NCBI GenBank assembly: GCA_003151275.1
Contig: PLXC01000122.1
Span: 1 to 50,001 of the forward strand
Direction of reading: 5' to 3'
From: Candidatus Melainabacteria bacterium
Lineage (GTDB): Bacteria > Cyanobacteriota > Vampirovibrionia > Obscuribacterales > Obscuribacteraceae
Length of the DNA stretch: 50,001 nt
Positions 1-7,971 of this stretch are shown piece by piece. The notes under the pieces are model-generated. The model was not told the origin of the DNA. It did no database searches and worked only from the letters and a program-made list of their open reading frames with translations. The stretch's first letter is position 1. Each line of letters opens with the position of its first letter. Both the position numbers and the translations under genes were made by a program.

Positions 1-1058
1 GCGCGCGTTTGATTGACTTGAGTGGTGCTCTGATTGTATGTGGTGGAGAACGATGCAGTCGGATATAAATTCGCTGCCGCCAGCTGCACATTTCGCTCCG
101 CAGCATAGCGAAAATATTCGTATTGCCGCAATTCGGGACGGTGAATTAGAGCAGATTTGAGCAGCTCGTCAATCGAGAGCTTCTCGTTTACTATTGACGT
201 TTCGGTAAGGTATTCGCGATCTGGAACCAGGTTGATTGCCAGAGGTAAATCCAAGGCATAACCTAGCAGTAACCCGGTTTGTCTTGTCGCAATCTGCTGC
301 GCGAGCAACGCTTGTTTATCAGCTGCGAGCTGAGTGCGAGACTGCATAATGGCAAATACGGTTCCAGTGCCCGCCTTGTATTGTGCTTCGTTTAACTGTA
401 ACTGCGCCGTTGATACCTCAACTGCTTTGACGCGGATTTTAAGCAACGAATGATTTAAAACCAAGTTCGTATACTTTTGATAGACGTCTAAAAGCGCATC
501 GTTGACGTTCGACTTGTAAGTCTGGCTCCAACCCTTGGCTCGGTAGTATTGAACAAGCAAGCTATATAAGTCAGTTCCACCTGCAAAAACCGGATAAGAC
601 AATCGTGGCACAAAAACTTTAGACTGTGAGTGCGTCGAAGGCAGAACGTGAGACTTGGTGAAAGTATAACCGAGAGAAAAACTCGGTAGAAAGTCTGCTA
701 TTTGACTTGCCAGCTGTGCCTCTTGAAAGACTACACTTTCGTGGGCGATGCGAATTGGCAGACTGTTGCGCATGGCATAATTTAACGCCTCTTCCAACGA
801 AATTGGTTCATCGTATGATGCATCCAATCGCAACGGTCTCATCGCCGCGACTTGAATCAGTGCTCCCAGCTTGATCGGGCTCATACTTAAGGTCTTGTTC
901 TTCTGATGGTCGACCGGCGGTTCCGGCGGTGGCTGACGGATGGAGAAACCGTTGCTCGGCATGGAAGACGAATCAGGCGGATCGGCAGTGGCAGCTTGCC
1001 CTTGTGTGAGGAAAGCAATTATGAAAATCAGATTGTACAAGTCCAATCGGCTCAGCAC
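1..1058 (-). CDS. TolC-family outer membrane efflux protein, C-terminus cut by window edge
   Basis: Reading the minus strand from 1058 gives 352 uninterrupted codons that run off the window. An N-terminal hydrophobic signal-like stretch (about residues 4-24) is followed by a Pro-rich segment. The body has TolC-type features: SLEEALNYAMRNS, where the first helix of the coiled-coil repeat begins, then ADFLPSFSLGYTF, later HRPELRQYEYFRYAAERN and AANLYPTASFSTTYN, which is the repeated helix-then-strand pattern of this family. It would form the outer-membrane exit duct for the RND pumps encoded next to it. I chose the GTG at 1056-1058 because it precedes the signal-like segment; there is no clear ribosome binding site, and TTG nine bases upstream or ATG at about 885 are alternatives. 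The product is divergent, so its exact partner pump is inferred from position only. Confidence 0.85.
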   Translation of the reverse strand, partial: MLSRLDLYNLIFIIAFLTQGQAATADPPDSSSMPSNGFSIRQPPPEPPVDHQKNKTLSMSPIKLGALIQVAAMRPLRLDASYDEPISLEEALNYAMRNSLPIRIAHESVVFQEAQLASQIADFLPSFSLGYTFTKSHVLPSTHSQSKVFVPRLSYPVFAGGTDLYSLLVQYYRAKGWSQTYKSNVNDALLDVYQKYTNLVLNHSLLKIRVKAVEVSTAQLQLNEAQYKAGTGTVFAIMQSRTQLAADKQALLAQQIATRQTGLLLGYALDLPLAINLVPDREYLTETSIVNEKLSIDELLKSALIHRPELRQYEYFRYAAERNVQLAAANLYPTASFSTTYNQSTTQVNQTR

Positions 1059-1415
1059 TATATTCAAGTCGCAAAGGAGTGGTTCTATACTCTAATACAT
1101 AAAGACCAGCTATATCGTTCAAATTGCAGCATTATTTGCGTTTCAGCTAATTGTTGAATTGCGCCACCGCCTTTGATACCAACAAGAGTTGGCGCGCCAT
1201 AGGCTCTCGTTCTTTGCAAAACGGCACCCTGTTTGCCTCTCGATCGGCTGTCAAAGTCTTAAACTTTGCCGGCTTTACCAATCCTTTACAAAACTACCTT
1301 CTCGGAACATCACTGCTTAACACTTTTGCGCTTTGATTGTTACGGTGCCTGGCCTGTGGGGTCGAGCAGTTTATCACCGGACTCAAACGAGTCTCAGCAC
1401 TGAGTATTCCAAAGT
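1059..1415. other. intergenic stretch without a convincing gene
   Basis: About 357 bases between the outward-reading tolC-like gene and the next plus-strand frame. Apart from the candidate minus-strand promoter nothing is recognised. A 61-codon open frame at 1151-1336 has no ribosome binding site and no protein-like composition. Confidence 0.5.
1094..1122 (-). promoter_or_regulatory. candidate promoter of the tolC-like gene
   Basis: On the minus strand TTGAAC (1117-1122) is followed after 17 bases by TGTATT (1094-1099). Transcription would start near 1087 and give a leader of about 29 bases before the GTG at 1058. The match to sigma70 boxes is moderate. Confidence 0.3.
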
Positions 1416-1619
1416 ATGTCGCTTGATCCGATATTGACACGTGCTCCCGTCTTTAGCGATAAGATAGATCAACTAATGCAAATGATCTGGGAGCTTGGCG
1501 GCAGGCATGATTTGTACGCCAACGGTGAGAATTTCAAAATCATGTCAGAAGATGAGCTGGAATTAGAATTGCTCAAGATCCTCGAAGGTCTAAAAGCCAA
1601 GAATGTAGATGCCGTCTAG
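1416..1619 (+). CDS. small hypothetical protein (67 aa)
   Basis: A short acidic protein, probably cytoplasmic: no signal peptide or membrane segment, and a Leu/Glu-rich C-terminal helix (EDELELELLKILEGLKAK). No clear Shine-Dalgarno precedes the ATG. Protein-like composition and placement 69 bases before a well-supported gene on the same strand favour it being real, but it could be spurious. The 12-base string agatgccgtcta that contains its stop is immediately repeated (1608-1619 and 1621-1632), a small tandem duplication at the gene end. Confidence 0.4.
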   Translation: MSLDPILTRAPVFSDKIDQLMQMIWELGGRHDLYANGENFKIMSEDELELELLKILEGLKAKNVDAV

Positions 1620-1688
1620 CAGATGCCGTCTAACCGTCTTCAGAAACAGTGCAAAAGGGATTCATAACCCGGCAATAGTGAGGAAACA

Positions 1689-2303
1689 ATGCGTTCAACA
1701 ATAAAATTCGTATCAATGATCTCGGTAGCCAGTATTCTGTCGTTCGCTCCGGCGCGAGCGCAGTATCAAAATGCGATTAATAGTGAGGCCGGCAGAATTC
1801 AACAAGACGCCAGAGCCGGTCTAATAAATCAAAATCAAGCCGGTGCACTTGAAGTTCGCGATGCTCAGATCCAAAATCAGGAGCAACAATACCTGCAACA
1901 AAATGGTGGCAGGCTGACATCACAGGAAAGTCACCAAATACGCTCAGAACTTAAGAACGTAAATCGCAATCTGGGTGCAGACGTGCAGCGGGATGCAGGA
2001 AATTTCGGAGGATTTCAAACCGGCTCTCAATTTGGGCAGAATGGTTACCAGCAGGGCTATCAGCAAGGCAATGGCATGCAACATCACCATCACGGTATGT
2101 GGCAGAATGGGATGAATTCACAGTACGGAATGAATCCACAATCCGGGATGAACCAACAGTACGGAATGAATCCACAGTACGGGATGAATCAGCAGTACGG
2201 AATGAGTCCACAATACGGGATGAACCAACAGTACGGGATCAGTCCACAATACGGGCAGCAGCAAGGCGTAGGCGGTATGCTCCGCAACATGTTCAATCGC
2301 TAG
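1689..2303 (+). CDS. secreted Gln/Asn/Gly/Met/Tyr-rich repeat protein
   Basis: 204 aa with a GAGGA ribosome binding site 5-6 bases before the ATG and a clear Sec signal peptide (about residues 1-24, ending APARA). Residues 25-100 resemble a short helical module seen in many uncharacterised exported proteins (AGRIQQDARAG, then NGGRLTSQE and a second helix). The C-terminal half is low complexity: an HHHH cluster near 135, then about eight hexapeptide copies of the YGMNPQ/YGMNQQ type. Such tails suggest an extracellular, aggregation-prone or surface function, but no activity can be assigned. The gene is convergent with pump 1 and its 3' end is duplicated downstream (see the repeat at 2265-2408). 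Confidence 0.75.
   Translation: MRSTIKFVSMISVASILSFAPARAQYQNAINSEAGRIQQDARAGLINQNQAGALEVRDAQIQNQEQQYLQQNGGRLTSQESHQIRSELKNVNRNLGADVQRDAGNFGGFQTGSQFGQNGYQQGYQQGNGMQHHHHGMWQNGMNSQYGMNPQSGMNQQYGMNPQYGMNQQYGMSPQYGMNQQYGISPQYGQQQGVGGMLRNMFNR
2108..2260 (+). repeat. in-frame tandem hexapeptide repeat (YGMNPQ/YGMNQQ type)
   Basis: Repeating 18-base units (tacggaatgaatccacaa and variants) inside the secreted protein gene, alternating Pro-Gln and Gln-Gln endings so that the higher-order unit is 36 bases. Units differ by a few bases, so the array is not freshly expanded. Confidence 0.8.
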
Positions 2304-2408
2304 GCGAGCAGTTCAGTCTGCAACATGAAAGGCGTAAGCGGTTTCCTCCGAAACATCTTCAATCACTAACTGTCAATCGCTAGATTGCCAACTCAGTCTG
2401 CAACATGA
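2265..2408. repeat. degenerate tandem duplication of a gene end
   Basis: Copy 1 (2265-2328) contains the last codons and stop of the secreted protein followed by cagtctgcaacatga. Copy 2 (2331-2408) repeats it: ggcgtaagcggtttcctccg still reads Gly-Val-Ser-Gly-Phe-Leu-Arg and then Asn-Ile-Phe-Asn-His-stop, followed by a further tcaatcgctag and the same cagtctgcaacatga string. The second copy carries the stop and last codons (His-Val-Ala-Asp) of the converging RND pump gene. Confidence 0.75.
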
Positions 2409-5400
2409 GCGACCGGTCTTGGTGCGGAGAAGTTTTTGTTTTTGTGTCTGTGCATGATGCTGAATACAAGCGGCACCCAGACAAGCGTGAAGAATGTCGC
2501 CACTACTAGTCCGCCGATCACAGCGCGTCCTAATGGGGCGTTCTCCGCGCCGCCAGAGCCTGTGCCAATAGCCATTGGTATCATACCTATGACCATGGCC
2601 GCTGCTGTCATCAAGACCGGTCGCAGTCGGGTGGTGCCAGCTTCCAGTGCTGCCTTCATCGGTTCCATGCCCTCGGCGAGGCGTTCTCGTGCGAAGCTCA
2701 CGACTAGGATACTGTTTGCCGAGGCGACGCCGATGCTCATGATTGCCCCCATCAACGCCGGAACGCTAAATGGAGTTTGAGTTAAGAAGAGTGCCCAGAC
2801 TATTCCGCAAAGCGCTCCGGGAATGGCCATCAGAATAATCAGAGGGTCAATCCAGGATTGGAAGTTGATCACGAGCAGCAGATAAACAAGCACCATTGCC
2901 AGTATCATGCCGGTAAAAAGTCCAGTATAGGCAGCTTGCATGCTAACCATTTGTCCGCGCAGATCCAAGAATACGCCATGTTCTAATTTGCCTTTATATG
3001 AATTGACGATTGTTTGCACTTTTTGAGCGACTGAATTCAAATCTGTGCCATCCACGTTGGCAAGTATATCGATGACCGGTTGTACGTTGTAATGGTTAAT
3101 TACTGTTGGTGCTACGGACCGATCAAAGCTGGCAAGGTTGCCCAAGAGTTGGCTTTTGCTGCCATCTGCTGAGGTCACGACTGTATTGGAAAGGTCAGAC
3201 ATGGACGCCACCAAACGTTGTGGAGTCTGCACAGCGAGACTATAGTTGACACCATTTTTGGGATTGACCCAAAAGTTTGGTGCTGTCTGGAAGCTAGAAC
3301 TAAGTGATACCAACATTGAACCGGCTATATCTTTTTGCGTGAATCCTAATTGAGCGGCTTTCTGTCTATCAACATTGACATTAATCACAGGTCCATTGAT
3401 CGCTTGTTTGATATGCACATCTACAGCGCCAGGAATTTTTGCGATTTGGTCGCGAATCTTTTCTGCCAGTGCGAAGTTGGTATTCATGTTCAGACCACGA
3501 ACTTGCACGTCGATTGGTGCAGCAAGTCCCGCGTTCAATATTTGCGTAACGATGTCTGCGGGCTGAAAAAAGAAGACGCATTCGGGATAAAGCTTCGGCA
3601 ACTTTTCTCTTAGTTGCTTTCTGTAGAAAGAGCTTGGTTGTGCATGCTTCGCTATTAGCGTGACCAGAATTTCGCCATCTGCCTCTGTATAGTTCACACT
3701 ATCGCTCGACGATAAATTCAATCCCGAATTCGGGATGCCCATGATATCGGCGACGCTATCAATTTCCTTCGCTGGAATGATTTCGGCGATGGTGGCTTCA
3801 ACTCGTTTTATCAGCCTCTCTGTCTCCTCAACGCGCATCCCCCTTGGTGCACCTACGTGCATGCGCAGAACGCCTCCATCTATAGAAGGAAAAAAGTCTT
3901 CTCCGAGAAAGGGCACGAAGGAAAAGCTGATGCCCATAAAAGCCAGAGTGAAGATCACTACAACCGCTCGGCGTGCCAAAATATATGCGAGAAAGGAGTG
4001 GTACGAGCCTCGAATGTGTTCGAAGCCCTGATCTATCTTCGAAGTTATTCCGGACAACAGACCTGAGAACCCGTGCTTGGCTTTCGTTGTGTGCGGTTCC
4101 GCATGCCCTGCCAGCATGTATTTTGCCATTACCGGAACGACTGTGCGAGACAGAAAGTATGAGGCAATCATCGAACCGACTACAGCTAGGGCGAGTGGAT
4201 AAAAGAGCGATCTGGCGGGTTCGGTAAGCAGAAACACTGGAGTGAAAACGATGCATATCGAAATTGTAGACACGAACGCCGGGGTGGCGATTTCGCTGGC
4301 TGCATCCAGGATTGCTTGACGCATCCATTTTGCGGTGAGCGCTTTGTCATTGACGTCGCCTGCTTCATGAGCGGCTAATCTCTGTGCGCGCACTAAGTCT
4401 AAGTGACGGTGGATGTTTTCGACTTCAACTGTCGCGTCGTCCACCAACATTCCGACTGCCAGAGCGAATCCCCCTAGAGTCATAGTGTTCAACGTTTGTC
4501 CGGTTAACTTTAAAACGATCAAACCGGCCAGCACTGAAAGTGGTATCGATATAGCGACGATGACCGTGCTTTGCCAATCACCTAACAAGAGCAGCATCAG
4601 CAGCGCCGTCAATCCTGCTGCGATTAACCCTTCTTTGACGACGTCGTCGACAGACTCTTGCACGAAAATGGATTGGTCATTGAGGATGCGCAAGTTAGCC
4701 CCTGCCGGCAGAATATTTTCAATGGACGGGATCTGAGCCTTGACTCTGTTTACCACGTCAATTGTCGACGCCGCACCTAGTTTTATAACGTTTTGAAGAA
4801 TCGCACGAGCGCCAGATTCGTTGACTACATTGGTTTGCACGGCTAATCCGTCGTGAATCTGAGCGACATCTTTCATCAAGATTGCAGCGTCGCCCACCTG
4901 TTTAACCGGTAACTCATTCAGCTGTTCAACCGTCGTCGGACTGCTGTTTAATTGCACGTAGTACTCAGTAGTGCCGAATTTCGCCGTTCCCGCTGGAAGA
5001 ATGATGTTTTGTGAGTTGAGTGCTAGGGCTACGTCGGATGCTGATACTCCTTTTGAAGATAATTTCTGTGGATCGATATCGACCATAATTTGCCTTGCCG
5101 CACCGCCATATGCCCAGGGCACCGATGCGCCTTGTACCGTCGCCAATTGTGTTCGCATAAAATTGTTGGCGAAGTCAAACAGCTTTGTTTCTGGCACTGT
5201 TTTTGAACTAATGCAAATCTGCATAACTGGAATATCGGTGGCACTGAATGCGGTGACAAGTGGCGGAGTGGCACCTGGAGGCAGTTGTTTGAGAATTGTT
5301 TGACAAATCGCACCAAACTCTGCCAGTGATTCTTGGGCGTTTGCATCCTGATGCAGGTAGAGCTTAATGACACAGACGCCAACCAGTGAGAGCGATTCAA

Positions 5401-5641
5401 TATGCTCAATTCCAGTAACCGTGGTAGTGGCCGCACGTTCAGTGATGTTTGTAATTCGCCGTTCCATTTCTATTGGTGTCAGGCCGCTGTAATTCCAGAC
5501 GCAGGTGAGCACCGGAATGTTAATGCGCGGAAAAATATCCACGGACATCTGTTTAATCGAAATCGTGCCGAATAAGGCGATAAGTATCGCCACCACCACA
5601 AAAGTGTATGGTCGATCTAATGCCAGTCTGACAATCCACAT
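2393..5641 (-). CDS. RND efflux transporter permease, HAE1/AcrB-type (pump 1)
   Basis: About 1082 aa, the usual length of inner-membrane RND pumps that drive drug, metabolite or lipid export with the proton gradient. Visible features: TM1 at residues 11-30; the TM4 proton-relay motif with the Asp pair at 401-402 (GMLVDDATVEVEN); a second block of membrane helices after a large periplasmic loop; and the family string MSIGVASANSILVVSFARERL near the C-terminus. I prefer ATG at 5641 (MWIVRLALDRP) because GAGG lies 11 bases upstream; a TTG at 5668 would add nine residues lying partly within the operator palindrome. The gene diverges from a GntR regulator and the adaptor at 6496, its probable partner. 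Substrate cannot be read from sequence; HAE1 rather than metal-exporting HME is the more likely class, but that is inference. Confidence 0.93.
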   Translation of the reverse strand: MWIVRLALDRPYTFVVVAILIALFGTISIKQMSVDIFPRINIPVLTCVWNYSGLTPIEMERRITNITERAATTTVTGIEHIESLSLVGVCVIKLYLHQDANAQESLAEFGAICQTILKQLPPGATPPLVTAFSATDIPVMQICISSKTVPETKLFDFANNFMRTQLATVQGASVPWAYGGAARQIMVDIDPQKLSSKGVSASDVALALNSQNIILPAGTAKFGTTEYYVQLNSSPTTVEQLNELPVKQVGDAAILMKDVAQIHDGLAVQTNVVNESGARAILQNVIKLGAASTIDVVNRVKAQIPSIENILPAGANLRILNDQSIFVQESVDDVVKEGLIAAGLTALLMLLLLGDWQSTVIVAISIPLSVLAGLIVLKLTGQTLNTMTLGGFALAVGMLVDDATVEVENIHRHLDLVRAQRLAAHEAGDVNDKALTAKWMRQAILDAASEIATPAFVSTISICIVFTPVFLLTEPARSLFYPLALAVVGSMIASYFLSRTVVPVMAKYMLAGHAEPHTTKAKHGFSGLLSGITSKIDQGFEHIRGSYHSFLAYILARRAVVVIFTLAFMGISFSFVPFLGEDFFPSIDGGVLRMHVGAPRGMRVEETERLIKRVEATIAEIIPAKEIDSVADIMGIPNSGLNLSSSDSVNYTEADGEILVTLIAKHAQPSSFYRKQLREKLPKLYPECVFFFQPADIVTQILNAGLAAPIDVQVRGLNMNTNFALAEKIRDQIAKIPGAVDVHIKQAINGPVINVNVDRQKAAQLGFTQKDIAGSMLVSLSSSFQTAPNFWVNPKNGVNYSLAVQTPQRLVASMSDLSNTVVTSADGSKSQLLGNLASFDRSVAPTVINHYNVQPVIDILANVDGTDLNSVAQKVQTIVNSYKGKLEHGVFLDLRGQMVSMQAAYTGLFTGMILAMVLVYLLLVINFQSWIDPLIILMAIPGALCGIVWALFLTQTPFSVPALMGAIMSIGVASANSILVVSFARERLAEGMEPMKAALEAGTTRLRPVLMTAAAMVIGMIPMAIGTGSGGAENAPLGRAVIGGLVVATFFTLVWVPLVFSIMHRHKNKNFSAPRPVAHVAD

Positions 5642-5662
5642 AGAAATTTTGACCTCGAGTCT

Positions 5663-5706
5663 AATCAATTATAGTCGGATTATCGATAATTCGGCTATAA
5701 TTGGTT
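5663..5706. promoter_or_regulatory. 44-bp operator palindrome with divergent -10 boxes
   Basis: An inverted repeat centred between 5684 and 5685 (core TTATCGATAA) with three mismatched pairs over 44 bases. Each arm holds a perfect TATAAT: 5696-5701 on the plus strand (toward gntR and the adaptor) and 5668-5673 on the minus strand (toward pump 1). Transcription start for pump 1 would fall near 5660, just before its GAGG. The symmetry and position make it the likely GntR binding site, repressing both directions at once; no good -35 boxes are visible. Confidence 0.7.
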
Positions 5707-5754
5707 CAGGACAATTTTGCCGAAAATGCCGGAAGCGGTTGACTTATTGGTTTT

Positions 5755-6480
5755 ATGGACTTCTTTGCAAGCTCTCCGGAAATTTGTAAACTATCGATAA
5801 TCGTTGGGGACCATCATTTGCAATCTACGAATAAGGTTTCAGAAGACAAAGCAAAGAACTGCGCCAGCGATCGCATAAAGGACGTCATTCTGCAGCGTAT
5901 TTGTGATGGCACCTATGCGCCCGGTCAAAAGTTGGTCGAACTCCAGATTGCCAAAGAATTTGCAACGAGCCAGGCGCCAATTCGCGAAGCCCTGTGCCAA
6001 TTAGAAGCGATGCGCATCGTTGAAACTCAACCGTATAAAGGTACGCGGGTGCGCAAAGTGACCAGTCGCGAGATGCAGGAGTGTCTTGAGATTAGGGGTG
6101 TGCTTGAGCAACTTGCCGCTGAAAAGATGGGGGATGGACTCAAGCCCCGAATGGATGAGCTGAGAGAGAGGGCGCTACAAACTGTAGCGGCGGCGCGCGA
6201 ACATAATGTACAGAAATATGGCTTCGCGAACATCGAGTTTCATCGCATTATCATTGAATCTTCTAGTAATCAGACCATGATCATGGTCTGGGAAAACATT
6301 GCTCCTGAAATACGAATGCTTTCGCTCGCCCATGCGGATCAGATCAACCTAATTGAATGCGCCAATGAACATCTAGAGATCATTGAGGCGTTCACCGAGA
6401 ACGACTATCGTTACGCCGGTAAATTGCTTAAATTGCACACTGAAACAGTGCTTGTTGGCCTTAATGGGCCGACAACATAA
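5755..6480 (+). CDS. GntR-family transcriptional regulator with FCD (FadR C-terminal) domain
   Basis: The product has an N-terminal winged helix-turn-helix (SDRIKDVILQRI, PGQKLVELQIAKEF, SQAPIREALCQLEA, then KGTRVRKVT) and an all-helical FCD ligand domain (EMQECLEIRGVLEQLAAEKM; EFHRIIIESS; NEHLEIIEAF; LLKLHTETV). The three spaced histidines fit the metal-binding FCD subtype that senses carboxylic acids. The ATG at 5755 has no ribosome binding site. A TTG at 5818 is preceded by GGGGA at seven bases and starts MQSTNKVSED, giving 220 aa, more usual for the family, so it may be the true start. It lies upstream of the adaptor at 6496 in an apparent operon and diverges from pump 1, so it is probably the local repressor. 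Effector unknown. Confidence 0.9.
   Translation: MDFFASSPEICKLSIIVGDHHLQSTNKVSEDKAKNCASDRIKDVILQRICDGTYAPGQKLVELQIAKEFATSQAPIREALCQLEAMRIVETQPYKGTRVRKVTSREMQECLEIRGVLEQLAAEKMGDGLKPRMDELRERALQTVAAAREHNVQKYGFANIEFHRIIIESSSNQTMIMVWENIAPEIRMLSLAHADQINLIECANEHLEIIEAFTENDYRYAGKLLKLHTETVLVGLNGPTT
5765..5803 (+). promoter_or_regulatory. candidate second gntR promoter with operator half-copy
   Basis: TTGCAA (5765-5770), a 16-base spacer and TAAACT (5787-5792) are followed by TATCGATAATCG (5792-5803), which repeats the core of the palindrome at 5663-5706. It would overlap the transcription start and sits inside the longer gntR frame, supporting the downstream TTG start at 5818. Confidence 0.35.
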
Positions 6481-6495
6481 AAGGAAGATGCGAGA

Positions 6496-7896
6496 ATGGA
6501 GCCCGTAGACAGCGATACAAGCATACAAACATTGGCTGACAATCAGTCAGTGGTGCCTGTAATATCTACTCGGAAATCTAAACGCCCCTTGTTCCTTGTA
6601 ATACTTGCAGTGGTGGCACTTCTGGGCTTGATCGCGTTTGGTGCTTTACCGAGAGTTTTTCAACAGCAGGCGCTTGTCCAAGATACAAAGACGCAGAATA
6701 CTCAGATTCCGTCAGTATCTGTAGCGATTGCGCAGCCTGGAGCCGCTGTCGAGGAATTTGTTTTACCAGGATCGACACAGGCTATTCAAGTTGCGTCTAT
6801 TTATGCGCGCGTCAACGGTTATTTGGATAAACGTTTTGCAAACATTGGTGACAAAGTTAAAGAGGGTCAGGTTTTGGCCACCATCGACACTCCTGAAATC
6901 GATCAGCAGGTTCAGGCAGCAGAAAGCGCGGTGCAACAGGCGATAGCGCAAGTGGAGAATGCCAAAGAATCGCAGCTCAAGGCGCAAGCAGATGCCAGGA
7001 CTGTCGCTGCTAACGTGCGCAAAGGGCAGACGGATTTGCAATTTTATACAGCCGAAGTAAAGCGTTATACTGGATTGGCAAAGCAGGGCGCGGTCAGCCT
7101 GGAGGATCGCGATTCTCATATTCAGCAATACAATGGTGCAGTCGCAACCCTTGAGTCATTGACCGAGGCTGAGAGATCCGCCAAAGCGACCATGAACGCC
7201 GCTGCAGCTGCGGTTCGTGCTTCGAAAAGTGCGCTCAGTGCGGCGACCGCTCAGCAACATCAAGTTGAGGCAACTCGGTCGTTCCAAAAGGTGGTCGCAC
7301 CATTTTCTGGCATAGTCACCAAGCGCAATGTTGATGCCGGTGCATTGATTACGTCAGGAAGCAACAACAGCAATGCGATTTTGTTTGAAGTCGCGAAGAC
7401 AGACATATTGCGCGTCTTCGTTTACGTTCCCGAACAGTATGTGCCTTACATTCACGTAAACGAGAAAGCGTTTTTGACCTTTCCAGAGTATCCGCGCCGC
7501 GATTTTGAGGGCGTCGTGACAAATGTCTCCGGTGGCTTGGACGAAGTTTCCAAAACATTGCAGGTTGAGATTCACGTACCTAATCAAACTCACGTTTTGA
7601 TGCCGGGCATGTACGCTAAAGTGCGCTTCCAGGCTCCCTCCTCAATTCGGTTGCCTGTGGTGTCGGCGGCGACACTACAAACTAGAGCTGATGGCAGTTT
7701 TGTTTTCGTTGTCGATGCCAACAATGTAGTGCACATGCACAAACTAGAAGTCGGTCGCGATCTTGGTGGACAATTCGAGGTTTCGAAAGGGGTTAATACC
7801 GGCGATAGAGTGATCATCAGTCCACCTGACACCATTGTGGATGGCATGAAGGTAAATCCGGTTTTGGCTCCAGTAGCGAAAACTGAGGGGAAGTAA
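6496..7896 (+). CDS. RND periplasmic adaptor (membrane fusion protein, HlyD/AcrA-like)
   Basis: 466 aa with a single N-terminal membrane anchor (about 29-50) and a periplasmic body: the lipoyl-like half ARVNGYLDKRFANIGDKVKEG, a long Ala/Gln-rich coiled-coil hairpin (about 135-260), the second lipoyl half APFSGIVTKRNVDAGALI, then a beta-barrel and membrane-proximal domain ending in the family string GDRVIISPPDTIVDGMKV. GGAAG precedes the ATG and it lies 15 bases after gntR, so the two are probably cotranscribed. It would link pump 1 to a TolC duct. The split arrangement, with adaptor on one side of the operator and pump on the other, means GntR would control both components together. Confidence 0.92.
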   Translation: MEPVDSDTSIQTLADNQSVVPVISTRKSKRPLFLVILAVVALLGLIAFGALPRVFQQQALVQDTKTQNTQIPSVSVAIAQPGAAVEEFVLPGSTQAIQVASIYARVNGYLDKRFANIGDKVKEGQVLATIDTPEIDQQVQAAESAVQQAIAQVENAKESQLKAQADARTVAANVRKGQTDLQFYTAEVKRYTGLAKQGAVSLEDRDSHIQQYNGAVATLESLTEAERSAKATMNAAAAAVRASKSALSAATAQQHQVEATRSFQKVVAPFSGIVTKRNVDAGALITSGSNNSNAILFEVAKTDILRVFVYVPEQYVPYIHVNEKAFLTFPEYPRRDFEGVVTNVSGGLDEVSKTLQVEIHVPNQTHVLMPGMYAKVRFQAPSSIRLPVVSAATLQTRADGSFVFVVDANNVVHMHKLEVGRDLGGQFEVSKGVNTGDRVIISPPDTIVDGMKVNPVLAPVAKTEGK

Positions 7897-7943
7897 AGAA
7901 CTCCACATCTCCATTATTTCGCTCTCGCCTGCCTGAGGAAAAT

Positions 7944-7971
7944 CTTCCAAGTTAAACACTTTACTTGGAAG
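7944..7971 (-). terminator. hairpin overlapping the stop of the DUF4239 gene
   Basis: CTTCCAAGT (7944-7952) pairs with ACTTGGAAG (7963-7971) around a 10-base loop. Read on the minus strand it is followed by ATTTTCC, a weak U-run. The stem includes the last codons and stop of the minus-strand gene, and the adaptor gene converges on it. Confidence 0.4.

Noticed and set aside
1151..1336. 61-codon open frame on the plus strand
   Set aside because: No ribosome binding site and no protein-like composition; the region upstream of the tolC-like gene is better read as noncoding.
2108..2260. CRISPR-like regular repeat
   Set aside because: It is an in-frame protein repeat of 18/36-base units with no spacers.
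3735..4031. Long antisense frames inside the RND pump genes
   Set aside because: They overlap a well-supported transporter and show its codon pattern in another frame, without starts or domains.
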